Shown: positions 17,784-26,917 of the stretch, piece after piece
Position numbering within the stretch: the first letter of the stretch is position 1
Layout: every line of letters begins with the position of its first letter
Assembly: GCA_018268355.1 (NCBI GenBank)
Contig: JAFDWR010000002.1
Coordinates: forward strand, 248,001 to 312,000
DNA: 64,000 nt
Direction of reading: 5' to 3'
DNA from: Armatimonadota bacterium
GTDB taxonomy: Bacteria; Armatimonadota; Fimbriimonadia; Fimbriimonadales; Fimbriimonadaceae
Made by a program: the position numbers and the translations under genes
The notes under the pieces: generated by a model
What the model saw: the letters and a program-made list of their open reading frames with translations, nothing else
Databases searched by the model: none
Told to the model about the DNA's origin: nothing

Positions 17784-18527
17784 ATGTTGATTGCTGCGCT
17801 CGCCTTCCAAATCCTCCATCTTGGCCCGCCCGCCGTCGACCCTCAAAACCGCGAGGCGATTGTCAAGAAGCTCGGCCTCAAGCGCCCCCGCCCCGTCCTC
17901 ACCGCCGAAGAGCTGAAGGCGCATCCTAAGGTCCTCATTGAAGGGCCGCGCGACAAAAAGACCCTCGCCCTCACCTTTGACGACGGCCCCCACGGCGACA
18001 AGACGCTCACCCTGATGAAGCTGCTCCTCCAGCTCAAGGTCCCTGCCTCATTCTTTGTCGTCGGAAAGATGCTGGACTCGAACAAGGACGTGGTCAAGCA
18101 GCTCGTCCGCAACGGATTCACGATCGAAAACCACACCTGGGACCACCCGTGTCTCGTCGCCCTTGATGGTCCCCACATCGACCTCGAATTCAAAAAGACC
18201 TCGCAGCGCATCTACGAGCTCACCGGTCGGCGACCCGTTTTTTGTCGCCCGAGCGGGGGGCAATTTGACGTCAAGACCCTTGAGGAAGCGACCGCCGACA
18301 ACCTGATCACCGCGCTTTGGACCGATGATCCCGGCGACTACGCGCTGAAGGATGCCGACGTGCTCTTTGACCGACTGGTGCGGCAGGCGCACCCCGGCGG
18401 GGTCGTCTTGCTCCACGACGGTGTGCCGCTCACCTGGAAGGTGCTGCCGAAGTTCGTGAAGGCAATGCGGGCGAAGGGTTATCGCTTTGTCCCGCTGAGC
18501 GACTACCGCACCCGGAAGCGCGTCTAA
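17784..18527 (+). CDS. polysaccharide deacetylase (NodB homology)
   Basis: 247 residues with a hydrophobic leader (MLIAALAFQILHLG), probably exported. It removes acetyl groups from amino-sugar polymers such as peptidoglycan or chitin-like chains. NodB motifs in order: LTFDDGPHGD (catalytic base and metal Asp), NHTWDHP (HxxxH metal site), CRPSGGQFD, LWTDDPGDY, and VLLHDG. All key residues are present. The start follows copy 2 of the repeat by about 45 bases. The next gene starts 14 bases after the stop, so the two may be cotranscribed. Confidence 0.92.
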   Translation: MLIAALAFQILHLGPPAVDPQNREAIVKKLGLKRPRPVLTAEELKAHPKVLIEGPRDKKTLALTFDDGPHGDKTLTLMKLLLQLKVPASFFVVGKMLDSNKDVVKQLVRNGFTIENHTWDHPCLVALDGPHIDLEFKKTSQRIYELTGRRPVFCRPSGGQFDVKTLEEATADNLITALWTDDPGDYALKDADVLFDRLVRQAHPGGVVLLHDGVPLTWKVLPKFVKAMRAKGYRFVPLSDYRTRKRV

Positions 18528-18541
18528 AGCGGCGGGGTACG

Positions 18542-20491
18542 ATGCCCCAAACGATGGTCGGGGCGCTCCTCACACTTCTGCTTTGTCTCGCCTGCGCGGG
18601 GCTAGTTCCCGTCGCCTTGCCCGGCCTCCTTTCTGGCCTCAACCGAGCGGCCCAAGTCGGCCTGAGCGGGCTGATCGGCCTCGGGTTTGTGGGCCTCATC
18701 ACCTTGCCCATCGGCCTCATCCCCGGCGGACTCCAGTGGGGCCAATTTGTTATCTTTTTGGTGGCGATACTTGGACTTTTCGGCCTGACCAAGCTGTTCA
18801 AGAAGTCGGAAGAGCCCGCCGAGAAGTTCCCGCTTTGGCTCGGCGCGGTCTGGGGGCTGATCGTCGTCATCGCCCTCGTCGGAGCGCTCGCCCCCGCCGA
18901 TACCGTCGAGTGGGACTCGCTGGCCTACCACCTCGCGGTGCCCAAGATTTGGCTCCAGGCGGGGCAGATTAAGTTCATCTCGTTCATCCACCACAGCAAC
19001 TTCCCCTTCGTTGTCGACAACCTCTACATCTGGGGTCTTAAGTGGGGCGGCGAGGTCGGCGCGAAGCTCTTCAGCATCGGATTCCTCGCCTATGGCCTGC
19101 TCGCAGTTTATGGCATCGCAGAAGGGCTCTATGGCAAGCTCGCGGGCGCCTGGGCGAGCCTTGCTTTTGCGGGGACGCCGCTTGTGCTCTGGATGGCGGG
19201 GACCGCTTATGTTGACCTTGCGAATGGCCTCTTCACCGGCCTCGGCATCGTTTGCGCCGCGAAGGCGATCGAGCTCGCCGACCGGACCTGGCTCCTAAGG
19301 GCGGGGGTCCTGCTCGGGTTCGCGGTAGGGTCGAAGTACACCGGTCTCCAGACCGTTTTTATCGTCGGGCTGACCGCCCTGATCCTCATGCGGCCGCTTT
19401 CGGCCGGATTCCGCACCGGGGCGACGATCGCCGGCATCGCCCTGCTGATCGGCGGCGGATGGTACATCAAGAACGTCGCTTGGACCGGCAACCCGGTCTA
19501 TCCGTTCTTCTATTCCAAGCTGGGCGGCAAGAACTGGGACGACTTTAGCGAAAAGATCTATCGCGAGGAGCAGCAGACCTTTGGCGCGGGGCGCGACGCG
19601 AACGGCCCCGAGGAAGTCTTCTATTCCAACCGGCCGCTCGACCCCACCCGGCTCGGCGGCAGCGTCCTCGGCCTTGCTTACCAGCCCGGGCGATACATCA
19701 ACCCCAACCCGACGGGCGGGAACGGCTTTACCATCGGCGCGTTTGGCTTTGTCGGCCTCGCCGCCCTCCTCGGCTGGCTCTTTGCCGCGCGGCGGACCAA
19801 GTTTGAGAACGGCGTGATCCTGGCGGTCGGCATCAGCCTGCTGCTTTGGTTTGCGCTCAGCCAGCAGGTGCGCTATGTCCTCGGCCTCAATGTCGCGCTG
19901 AGCATCCTTGCCGCGGGGCTCGCACGATGGTCGTCGTGGGCTTCGGGCGTGCAGTGTGCCGCCTCGATCTGGCTCCTTTCGGGTTGGTCGCTCGGCGGTC
20001 CCGCGCGGTTCACCCAGCAGCTGCAAGTCGCGCTCGGAAAGACGGACCGCGCCGACTACCGACGGGCGAATGTCAGCTTTGCCAAGTCGGCGGAGTGGCT
20101 CAATTCCGAGTCGTCGGTGAAGAAGGTCGCCCTTTACGACGAGGTCTTTGGCTACCTGCTCGACAAGGACTACTTCTGGGCGAACCCGGGCCACACCACC
20201 GAACTGGGCTATGAGGGCATGAAGACCGGCGAGGAGCTGGTCGCCGCGCTCAAGAAGCAGGGGGTTACCCACGTTTACATCAACCTCGGAACCACCTTTG
20301 GCATGGACGGCGCGATGATTGGGCGGTGGCTTTCGGCGACCCAGGACCAGCCCTATTCTGCCGAGGAAGAGGCGACCATGGCCCAGGACCCGCGCACGAA
20401 CTACAAGCGGCTGCTCGCCGATGCGATTCGAGAGGGGCGGATGGTGCAGGTGTTCTCTGACCGGGCGCGGATCACCTACGAGATCAAATAG
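18542..20491 (+). CDS. GT-C-type membrane glycosyltransferase-like protein
   Basis: 649 residues with about 11-13 membrane helices and a C-terminal soluble part of roughly 130 residues. A loop after the third helix reads DTVEWDSLAYHLAVPKIWL, resembling the acidic first loop of lipid-dependent GT-C enzymes (PMT/ArnT class). A second landmark is GSKYTGLQTVFIVGL. Such enzymes move a sugar from a polyprenyl carrier to a target outside the membrane. The donor and acceptor cannot be told. Neighbouring a deacetylase, a role in envelope polysaccharide is plausible (inference). Confidence 0.75.
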   Translation: MPQTMVGALLTLLLCLACAGLVPVALPGLLSGLNRAAQVGLSGLIGLGFVGLITLPIGLIPGGLQWGQFVIFLVAILGLFGLTKLFKKSEEPAEKFPLWLGAVWGLIVVIALVGALAPADTVEWDSLAYHLAVPKIWLQAGQIKFISFIHHSNFPFVVDNLYIWGLKWGGEVGAKLFSIGFLAYGLLAVYGIAEGLYGKLAGAWASLAFAGTPLVLWMAGTAYVDLANGLFTGLGIVCAAKAIELADRTWLLRAGVLLGFAVGSKYTGLQTVFIVGLTALILMRPLSAGFRTGATIAGIALLIGGGWYIKNVAWTGNPVYPFFYSKLGGKNWDDFSEKIYREEQQTFGAGRDANGPEEVFYSNRPLDPTRLGGSVLGLAYQPGRYINPNPTGGNGFTIGAFGFVGLAALLGWLFAARRTKFENGVILAVGISLLLWFALSQQVRYVLGLNVALSILAAGLARWSSWASGVQCAASIWLLSGWSLGGPARFTQQLQVALGKTDRADYRRANVSFAKSAEWLNSESSVKKVALYDEVFGYLLDKDYFWANPGHTTELGYEGMKTGEELVAALKKQGVTHVYINLGTTFGMDGAMIGRWLSATQDQPYSAEEEATMAQDPRTNYKRLLADAIREGRMVQVFSDRARITYEIK

Positions 20492-20545
20492 TCAAGTTTT
20501 ATTTGCGGGCGCAACATTTGCACCTTTTGCGACGTCAGAAGGGGC

Positions 20546-20962
20546 ATGAAGCTCAGCCACGTCCACCTCAAGGTGCGCGACCGCGACGTCTCGGTACCGT
20601 TCTATCTCCAGCTTTTTGACCTTGAGGTCACCGAGCAGGTCGGCGGGTTCGCGTTCCTCGGCGACGGCAAGACCCACCACGTTGTCGCGCTCCAGGAGCT
20701 CGGCGAGGGAGCCCCTGCACCTGCGCCGTTTGGAGTCGGGCTCTACCATGTGGCCTTTGAGGTGGAAACCGAGGAGGAGCTTCGCGGGTTTTTGGCTCGC
20801 GCCGAAGGGCTTGGATTGGACCCTGTGCTTGTGGACCACGGGATCTCGTGGGCGGCCTACTTCCCCGACCCGGATGGCAACGGTCTGGAGGTGTTTTTGG
20901 ACCGCCGTGCGGTGGTGGGCTCGACGTGGGTGGGTCGGACGCGGCGGCTGGTGCTGAGTTGA
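20546..20962 (+). CDS. VOC (glyoxalase/dioxygenase) family protein
   Basis: 138 residues with two beta-alpha-beta-beta-beta modules. It begins MKLSHVHLKVRDRDVSVPFY, where His6 is the likely first metal ligand. The second module has GLYHVAFEVETEEEL and ends in FPDPDGNGLEVFLD with the usual Glu ligand. The family includes glyoxalase I and ring-cleaving dioxygenases; the substrate is not readable. AAGGGG precedes the ATG. It is convergent with the next gene, 10 bases between stops. Confidence 0.85.
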   Translation: MKLSHVHLKVRDRDVSVPFYLQLFDLEVTEQVGGFAFLGDGKTHHVVALQELGEGAPAPAPFGVGLYHVAFEVETEEELRGFLARAEGLGLDPVLVDHGISWAAYFPDPDGNGLEVFLDRRAVVGSTWVGRTRRLVLS

Positions 20963-20972
20963 GCTTGGGGAG

Positions 20973-21938
20973 TCAGGGGGAGGCTTGGCTACGTCTGGCA
21001 CGCAGTCGCCTCATATAGAGAAATGTGAAGAGTGATCCGACAGCAATGAAACCTAAGATGATGCCGATACGGGTCCAAGTCGCTCCTCTCTGTTTAGCGG
21101 CCAAGAATCGGGGATCTACTTCGAACTTCCCGTTCTTGTAAACGTAGACCGCTTCCGTGTCTGTATCCTTGACGAGAGCTCCCTGCTGCCATTCAGGCAG
21201 TTTCGTATACTTGGCTGGATTGCCGAGAACTCTTATAAGCGTGTAGGTAAAAGTTTGAACCAATACGCCGTTATCGAATCTCGTTTCCTTGAGCACCTTT
21301 GGAAATTTGAAGTCGCCAACCTTTTGCCATTCTGTGATCTCCCAGATTGTCTTGTGGCCTTCAAACAACGAACTACCCTTCGATATACAGAGTCTCTCAT
21401 TCTCCGTATCTAACGTGACTTCCATCTCCATTCCCCGATGCTTGTAGAGTTCGGTCGGCCCGGACCTTACCAACTCCATCTTGGCAAAGCGGTCTGCCCA
21501 GGTTTCGCCAATGCGAATCTCAAAGTGTCGACTAGCGGGGTTAATGAAACCGCTTGGCTTTGCCCCGAAGTTGCCTTGAGTGGCACTGGAAGTGGAAACG
21601 TAGTTCTTGTCGCCCAGTTTCGACAGGAAGGTCATGGCCAAAGAGTTTTCTTCGTCCACCGCCGTCGCACTGCTGATCTCTTGGATGTAGCTCGTGGTCG
21701 AGCTGAATCCGCAAAGCAAGAACCTCGTCGAGTTTCTATCACCCCACGACCTGAAGCTCTCGTTATCTTTGTTCGGCTTGGAGTTGGGGACCTCCAGCTT
21801 TTCCTCGTAAACGGCCGCAAATACGGGAAGGGAGGCCCTGGATTTGTTCAGCCGCTCAACCGTACTCTGACCAAAGCCCAACGATGCGCAGAGTAGTGCA
21901 ACGGTGAGGCCTGTTGTTCTCAAGCCGATGAGTAGCAT
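20973..21938 (-). CDS. orphan exported protein with C-terminal anchor
   Basis: No family recognised. 321 residues from the ATG at 21938, giving a signal peptide MLLIGLRTTGLTVALLCASL cut near GFGQ. The body looks like a beta-rich periplasmic domain, with blocks such as EVTLDTENERLCISKG and FPKVLKETRFDNG. A C-terminal membrane helix (GIILGFIAVGSLFTFLYM) ends in a basic tail MRRLRARRSQ. G+C is visibly lower than the neighbours. A TATAGT (21951-21946) preceded by TG lies seven bases before the ATG, so the message may be leaderless. Confidence 0.7.
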   Translation of the reverse strand: MLLIGLRTTGLTVALLCASLGFGQSTVERLNKSRASLPVFAAVYEEKLEVPNSKPNKDNESFRSWGDRNSTRFLLCGFSSTTSYIQEISSATAVDEENSLAMTFLSKLGDKNYVSTSSATQGNFGAKPSGFINPASRHFEIRIGETWADRFAKMELVRSGPTELYKHRGMEMEVTLDTENERLCISKGSSLFEGHKTIWEITEWQKVGDFKFPKVLKETRFDNGVLVQTFTYTLIRVLGNPAKYTKLPEWQQGALVKDTDTEAVYVYKNGKFEVDPRFLAAKQRGATWTRIGIILGFIAVGSLFTFLYMRRLRARRSQASP

Positions 21939-21945
21939 AGTCACC

Positions 21946-21951
21946 ACTATA
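21946..21951 (-). promoter_or_regulatory. extended -10 TG-A-TATAGT
   Basis: Read on the minus strand. The TG of the extended -10 is part of the TGA stop of the upstream kinase gene (21952-21954). Seven bases separate the hexamer from the next ATG. Confidence 0.5.
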
Positions 21952-22614
21952 TCACGGGGCGGTAAGAGGGTGGATCGCCTCCGCGTACCGATGCCACGGG
22001 TGGTCCGCATCGAGCCCATCCAGCAGGTCATCGAGGCCCGCGATGGCGAGCGCGAGCACCCGTCGGCGCGACCATCCGAGGTCGTCCTCCATCCTCTGGA
22101 GGCGGTGGAGCGTCAGGGACTGAATCTCGGAAACCGACCCGAATTGCCGAAAGGGGTTGCGCAGCCAGGCGGGGCCATCCATCTCTGGCTCGCCGAAGCC
22201 GCCCTTCGGGTCGATCGGCCGCCACGCCCGGGCGTCCCCGTCCCAAAGGATGTTCTCGTGGTGGAGGTCGCCGTGGAGAAAGGTCCCCGATTCGGCGGGG
22301 AGGGCATGGATGCGCCGGACGATTCTGCTGAAGACCTCGAACCGTTCGTCCTCGGTGAGGTCGGAATCGCAGAGCGGGGTGCCGGGCACGATGCGCTCCA
22401 TGAGAAGGCTCCCCGACATGGGGTCGAACTCAAAAACCGCGGGTCCGCCCACTTCCTGGAGCGCGAGGGCGGCGGCGAGGCCAGTGGTCTGTTCCTCGCC
22501 GCGAAAAGGCACTTTTAGGATGCGGTCGCCGAGGGCGAACACACGGCTACAGTGTCCGCCCGGAAGTTCGACGACGTCTTCCCGAGCGATTCCGAAGGGG
22601 AGATCAGCGGGCAC
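21952..22614 (-). CDS. aminoglycoside phosphotransferase APH(6)-like kinase
   Basis: 220 residues with the kinase core of the APH(6)/hydroxyurea phosphotransferase family (PF04655). It shows LHGDLHHENILWDG (catalytic Asp and metal Asn) and IDPKGGFGEPEMDGPAWLRNP (metal Asp with the GEPE-D-A motif typical of streptomycin kinases). The N-terminal lobe is short, about 90 residues, against nearly 300 residues for full APH(6) proteins. It may phosphorylate a small molecule; resistance cannot be inferred. The start overlaps the upstream protease gene by 11 bases. Confidence 0.85.
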   Translation of the reverse strand: MPADLPFGIAREDVVELPGGHCSRVFALGDRILKVPFRGEEQTTGLAAALALQEVGGPAVFEFDPMSGSLLMERIVPGTPLCDSDLTEDERFEVFSRIVRRIHALPAESGTFLHGDLHHENILWDGDARAWRPIDPKGGFGEPEMDGPAWLRNPFRQFGSVSEIQSLTLHRLQRMEDDLGWSRRRVLALAIAGLDDLLDGLDADHPWHRYAEAIHPLTAP

Positions 22615-23437
22615 GGCGGCGGCGCAACATCGCCAGCGCGCCGAGGCCGAGCGCGATCATCGAAGTGGGCTCGGGGACGGGGATGCCGGTTTGGGCATAG
22701 ATCTGGCTCGCGATGGTCGGCGTGATCGTTGCGTACCAGTTTTGGTTGCCATAGGTTTCGAACTGGCCACCGCTGAGCACGCCCCAGATTCGGCCGAGGG
22801 GGTCGAGCAGCATGCTGCCGCTGTCGCCGGGCGCGCCGAAGCCTTCGATGGGCCGCACGTTGGGGCTGGTGGGCGAATCGAAAACGTCGATGAGCATGAG
22901 CTGGGATTCGCCCGCGAAGACAAAGCTCGGGTTGGTCGAATTCAGCTTGGTTTGCATTCCGCGCCGCTTGTTGTCATAGGCCCAGCTGGTCGCCGACCCT
23001 TGGGCGCCGTGGCCGCCATAGCCCGCCGAATCGAGGTTTGTCCCGACCGTATAGACGCCGGTGGTGTTCAGCGTTGGGGTGAAGACGTTTCGGTTCCAGC
23101 CGTTGATCTTGAAGATCGAGACGTCGACGCCGGTGAAGCCGATCGCCTGGGAAATGGCATAGCTTCCGCCGTCTTCAAAGGTGAAGGTGCCGGTTTCGCC
23201 AGTGGTGATGACGTGCTTGGCGGAGATTCCCCACGCCTGGCCGCCGGTGCCAATGCCGAGGAAAGTTCCGGTGCCATAGCTTCCGCCGACGTTCACCATG
23301 CCGACGCCTTGGAATCGGGCGTCGTTGCCGAAGGCGAGCACGGTGGCCTCGGAGATGTCGTTTCGCCAGACAACAGCCTGGGACGATGCGGCGAGAGCCA
23401 TCAGGGTAGCGACGGCGAATGGGATCTTCGTCTTCAT
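22604..23437 (-). CDS. PEP-CTERM trypsin-like serine protease
   Basis: 277 residues from the ATG at 23437, preceded by GGAGAGGAAAC. The signal peptide is MKTKIPFAVATLMALAASSQ. A chymotrypsin-like triad is readable: His in GISAKHVITTG, Asp in GVDVSIFKI, Ser in FGAPGDSGSMLLD. The C-terminus VPEPTSMIALGLGALAML with RRRRAR is a PEP-CTERM sorting signal, handled by exosortase. It is probably an extracellular surface-linked protease; the substrate is unknown. An in-frame start at 23461 would spoil the signal peptide. Confidence 0.85.
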   Translation of the reverse strand: MKTKIPFAVATLMALAASSQAVVWRNDISEATVLAFGNDARFQGVGMVNVGGSYGTGTFLGIGTGGQAWGISAKHVITTGETGTFTFEDGGSYAISQAIGFTGVDVSIFKINGWNRNVFTPTLNTTGVYTVGTNLDSAGYGGHGAQGSATSWAYDNKRRGMQTKLNSTNPSFVFAGESQLMLIDVFDSPTSPNVRPIEGFGAPGDSGSMLLDPLGRIWGVLSGGQFETYGNQNWYATITPTIASQIYAQTGIPVPEPTSMIALGLGALAMLRRRRAR

Positions 23438-23603
23438 GTTTCCTCTCCAACCATGAGGCACGACCCTATGCGTGGGCCGGTGACCTTGATGATTTGGACG
23501 GGGTTTTGGGCGGAATAGTTCGGGGAGAGTGGGGGAGAAGCTCTGAATTTGGGCTTCGCCTTGAGCCAGAGCGTAAACTAAGACAAGGCTGATGGAGGTT
23601 CCA

Positions 23604-24101
23604 GTGTCAACGAGAAAAAGATTGCCAAAGAGCCTAATTGACTTAACTCAACTTCGCGAAGTCAACTTAGCCGGCCGAGGAGGCCATGAAAGAGGAATTT
23701 CTATTCTCCTTCCGCGCTGGCGTCGAGTGAATGCTCCACTTCATGATTTTGAGACCACCGTTCAGGGCAAAACGCTCCGACTAGAGGTCAAGAGCCAATC
23801 AAACATCCAATGGTTCGATATTCGAAAGTTTCATGCACTTAGTAGACAAGAACGTCTAACGAGAATTATGTTCCTGATTCATTCGGATGAGGTTATCGAT
23901 CGCATTGAAGTTACTACGCTTGGCGAGCTTCTTGACTGGATGCTATTGAATCGTCAATCTGATGGATGGACCGAAGAGGTTATACGTCTTGGAGCGGAGT
24001 TAAGACACAAGTACCCTTCAATGCAATTCAAAGCTCGAGCAAATATCTTGAGCATTATCACTGAGGCACCCGAACTTTTCGATACCATCTTCAGCAAGTG
24101 A
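23604..24101 (+). CDS. possible PD-(D/E)XK-like nuclease, orphan
   Basis: 165 residues. The GTG at 23604 has GGAGG five bases upstream, so I prefer it to the ATG at 23592 that contains this site. The pattern H-D-F-E, then KTLRLEVKSQS, resembles a PD-(D/E)XK nuclease core (acidic strand followed by E-x-K), preceded by a helix with VNLAGRGGHERG. This is a motif-level guess. Base composition is much richer in A+T than the surroundings (the 60 bases from 23821 contain 22 G or C), suggesting recent transfer. No methylase or partner gene is adjacent. Confidence 0.6.
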   Translation: MSTRKRLPKSLIDLTQLREVNLAGRGGHERGISILLPRWRRVNAPLHDFETTVQGKTLRLEVKSQSNIQWFDIRKFHALSRQERLTRIMFLIHSDEVIDRIEVTTLGELLDWMLLNRQSDGWTEEVIRLGAELRHKYPSMQFKARANILSIITEAPELFDTIFSK

Positions 24102-24285
24102 AGACTATTCTGAATAATAGCCTTTGGGATGTTAACGCCACACTACATCAATTCGCTAAGTTTTCTCAGTAATCAGCTGCCCAACACTACCCAGATTTCA
24201 AGGTCTGACTTAGCCTGTAGCGGGGCCAAGCAGGATGCCGTTCCTGAATCACAGTCAGGTGATTGATCTTCCCGAACCGTAAGGC

Positions 24286-24654
24286 CTATTTGAAGGTAAC
24301 CCCTTCCCCATCGCCATTATCGTACCGGCGATAGACGCTGAGGAGACGCCGAGAGCTGAATTGGTACGTCTCTCTTCCGAGCACTCCTTTTCGAACGACT
24401 TCGGTGGTCACAACGGCATAATCTGGGTAGCTACCCACCCCCATGATCTTGAATTCAGTGGGACAGCCCCATTGGATAGCGATGGAGCTGGGAGTTTTTG
24501 TCGATCCGCAGCGGTCGTCCGCGCTCATCTTCAGCACAGTGGCACGGGCGTTCGCGCCGGTATTCAGAGCCGTGACGATAAACAGAGCGACCACCGCCCC
24601 GATGAACAGGGCGATGCCAAGAGTCCAGATGGCGGCTTTACGGAGTTTCGTCAT
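24286..24654 (-). CDS. small exported/membrane-anchored orphan protein
   Basis: 122 residues. One N-terminal membrane helix (AIWTLGIALFIGAVVALFIV) is followed by a soluble part with two cysteines (DDRCGS and WGCPTEFK) that could form a disulfide outside the cell. No family recognised. The ATG overlaps the TGA of a short upstream frame as ATGA, which hints at a coupled partner. Confidence 0.6.
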   Translation of the reverse strand: MTKLRKAAIWTLGIALFIGAVVALFIVTALNTGANARATVLKMSADDRCGSTKTPSSIAIQWGCPTEFKIMGVGSYPDYAVVTTEVVRKGVLGRETYQFSSRRLLSVYRRYDNGDGEGVTFK

Positions 24655-24762
24655 GGGGTTTTGGGTCGACTCTCATTTGGCCTGAAGTTGGCAAAGAAGA
24701 GGACTGCCCCGCCGATGAGGCCGACGACGAGTGCGCTGAATTTCCACCCGTTCTTTCATCAT
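24651..24762 (-). pseudogene. small one-helix protein gene, apparently frameshifted
   Basis: The frame ending in the TGA that overlaps the next ATG encodes KNGWKFSALVVGLIGGAVLF followed by FANFRPNESRPKTP, a clear membrane helix with a short tail. That frame has no start codon. Immediately upstream, in another frame, ATG ATG AAA GAA (24762-24751) gives a proper start. A single-base shift inside the AAAGAAC stretch would join them into a protein of about 38 residues. It is either a real mutation or a sequence error. Confidence 0.4.
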
Positions 24763-24844
24763 CGCCTGAATCCGCTTCGGTTTTCGCTTTCAACCTTGAC
24801 CACCGCCGTCCGGTTCCCCGCTCCTGAGTGCAATCAGGGTTCAA

Positions 24845-26437
24845 TCACTTCCCCCGGGCGACCTGGCCGATCACGATCGGCACATAGCCGACCTCCAGCC
24901 CCTTCGGCGGGGAGAGGAGAAGGCCGGGGTCGAGGGAGACGAGCTTGCCGGTGGTGGGCGGCGCCATATAGCTGCGGTCGGTCGGCCACTGGGCATGGAG
25001 CCGCTCGACGAGTGCCTGGAGCGCCTGCTTCTTGGCCGGGCTCCAGCGATACTGCTGGAAGGCGGGCTGGTCGACGAACCGGTACCATGCAAACGTCACG
25101 ATGGAGCCATCGGCGAGCACCTTGTTGAAGGGGCCCGCCTTGGGCCCAGGGGTGGTCCAAGCTCCCGATTTGGGCGACGTATAGGCCGGGCCGGGCGTGG
25201 CAAGCCGGAATTGGGCGGAGGCTAGCCGGGTTTCGGCGGGGACCGCCGAGGCGGCAATCGGCACCCGCTCGTTGCCCGAGAGCTTGAAATACTGCGGAAA
25301 GTCGCCCGACGCCGCCTCGCCCGCACCCTTCCATTGCAGGCCCCAAACGTTGCCCTTAAAGATCTTGGTGTCGAACGTGTTTTCCACCCCTTCGATCGGC
25401 TTTCCGGCCTGATCAAAGCGAGTAGTCTGCGTGCTTAGTTTCGGGCAGAAGGCGTGCGAAAGGTCGAAAACGCCATCACAGGCCGGTCCGCCCGATTTCC
25501 ATGCCTTAAAGGGTTCGAAGAGGGCGGCCTTTGAATAGTAGGTCACGTCTTGGACAAGGACCGCCTCGCCCCGCGCGTTCACCGGGAATTTCAACCGCGG
25601 GAGCTTGGAATAGGTGGTTCCGCTTGCGTCCTGGCTGTCGATTCGGGGGACGGTGTTGATCTCCATCGCCCCGCCGCCCATGATCCCCGCGCGCGCATCG
25701 AGCCCGCGACCATAGAGGAATGGGTCGTTGAACAGCTTGCCGATCTTGCTCCAGGTTTCGGGGATGTAAAAGGCGATTGGCCCTTTGAAATTGGCCGCGC
25801 TGAGGAAGCAGGTCCAGCTTTGGTCGCCGGTGGGCGGGTCGCCGGTGGTGGCGTCGGTGAAGGGGAGCGCCATCCAGGTGTAGCCGAGGAATTCGCCGTT
25901 CGGTCGACCCTTGAACGGGAGTCCGTCGGGCGGAATGAGGAGGCGGTTGCTGAGCTGGGCGATGCCGAGGCGGTTATCGGGAAGGGCCTTGTCGCCATAA
26001 AAGAACGACCAGCCGGGCGACCCGATCTCATAGTCGTAGCATTGCGGCGTGCCGTTCATGCTGAACTTCGGCGGCCCATAGCGGAAGTTGTTGCCCGCCC
26101 AATAGCCGAGTCCGCCCTCGATGGTCTGGAAGACCGAGCTCCAGGTGGGTCCGCGCTCCTTCCACTGGCGCGCGAGGGTTCCGACGGGGGCAAGGGGCTT
26201 GTCTTTGTTGTCCGAGTTGTCGGGGAGGATCCAGCACGAGGGCAGCCCAATCTGGAAATCGGCAAGGGGTTGGTCGGTGAGCGACCAGACCGCGGCATAG
26301 AACCCCATCCCCGCGGTGTAGCCGCCGCTGGGCGGAAGTGGCTCGTGGCCGAACCCGATGTAGCCGTGCAGCCCCTCGCTGCGGATGACCGGTCCCTGGG
26401 TTTGGGTGAGGAGGGCGAGGGCAGCGATGAGGCTCAT
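24845..26437 (-). CDS. large secreted orphan protein
   Basis: 530 residues with a short hydrophobic leader (MSLIAALALLTQTQG). The protein is rich in Trp, Tyr, Pro and Gly (e.g. GYWAGNNFRYGPPKFSMNGT), without membrane helices or obvious catalytic motifs. It may be a beta-rich extracellular protein. I do not recognise a family. Codon use and G+C match the host core, so it is probably long resident. The gap to the next gene on either side is short (78 bases upstream). Confidence 0.75.
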   Translation of the reverse strand: MSLIAALALLTQTQGPVIRSEGLHGYIGFGHEPLPPSGGYTAGMGFYAAVWSLTDQPLADFQIGLPSCWILPDNSDNKDKPLAPVGTLARQWKERGPTWSSVFQTIEGGLGYWAGNNFRYGPPKFSMNGTPQCYDYEIGSPGWSFFYGDKALPDNRLGIAQLSNRLLIPPDGLPFKGRPNGEFLGYTWMALPFTDATTGDPPTGDQSWTCFLSAANFKGPIAFYIPETWSKIGKLFNDPFLYGRGLDARAGIMGGGAMEINTVPRIDSQDASGTTYSKLPRLKFPVNARGEAVLVQDVTYYSKAALFEPFKAWKSGGPACDGVFDLSHAFCPKLSTQTTRFDQAGKPIEGVENTFDTKIFKGNVWGLQWKGAGEAASGDFPQYFKLSGNERVPIAASAVPAETRLASAQFRLATPGPAYTSPKSGAWTTPGPKAGPFNKVLADGSIVTFAWYRFVDQPAFQQYRWSPAKKQALQALVERLHAQWPTDRSYMAPPTTGKLVSLDPGLLLSPPKGLEVGYVPIVIGQVARGK

Positions 26438-26515
26438 GGTGCCTCTAGGGTAGTGGGTGGGCGGGGTTCTTGGCTAGGGCGGGGTGCCCACCTCGACCTA
26501 ACGACGCTCGTCCCC

Positions 26516-26917
26516 TCAACCTTTGTTCAAAACTCTGGTCACCGCCCAGCAGATCGCGCTGGCAATCCCGACCGGGAACCAGTATTTGGAGAAGTTGATG
26601 GCCACGATGAAGAAGTCCGTCGGGTCCAGGCGACCGAACAAGGCAAGCATGATGCCTGAGATCCAGAACCCGACGGTCGAGGCCAGGAAACCAATCGCGA
26701 TGGAGGAAAAGACGGCCGTCATTGCCTTGAGGGCCGGGCGACGACTCTCTGACCACCAGTAGTAGGCAAAAGGCAGGTTGAGCAGCGAAAAGAAGACCGG
26801 CCAGAAGTCGAAGTTCATCTGGGCGTCTTTCGGACCGACCGATGTGGTGACGACTGCCACCATAAAAACTGCCAAGTTGGCAAAACAAGCGATCACGACG
26901 GCAGTCTTGGGGCGCAT
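26516..26917 (-). CDS. orphan four-helix membrane protein
   Basis: 133 residues from the ATG at 26917; a TTG at 26944 could add nine. Four membrane helices are seen (VVIACFANLAVFMVAVV; FWPVFFSLLNLPFAYYWW; FSSIAIGFLASTVGFWISGI; WFPVGIASAICWAVT). No motif is recognised. It is on the same strand as the small-membrane-protein cassette upstream, about 125 bases away. Confidence 0.65.
   Translation of the reverse strand: MRPKTAVVIACFANLAVFMVAVVTTSVGPKDAQMNFDFWPVFFSLLNLPFAYYWWSESRRPALKAMTAVFSSIAIGFLASTVGFWISGIMLALFGRLDPTDFFIVAINFSKYWFPVGIASAICWAVTRVLNKG

Noticed and set aside
21952-22614. Calling the APH(6)-like gene an antibiotic-resistance determinant
   Set aside because: The kinase motifs are clear, but the protein is short and there is no mobile or resistance context; the substrate cannot be inferred.
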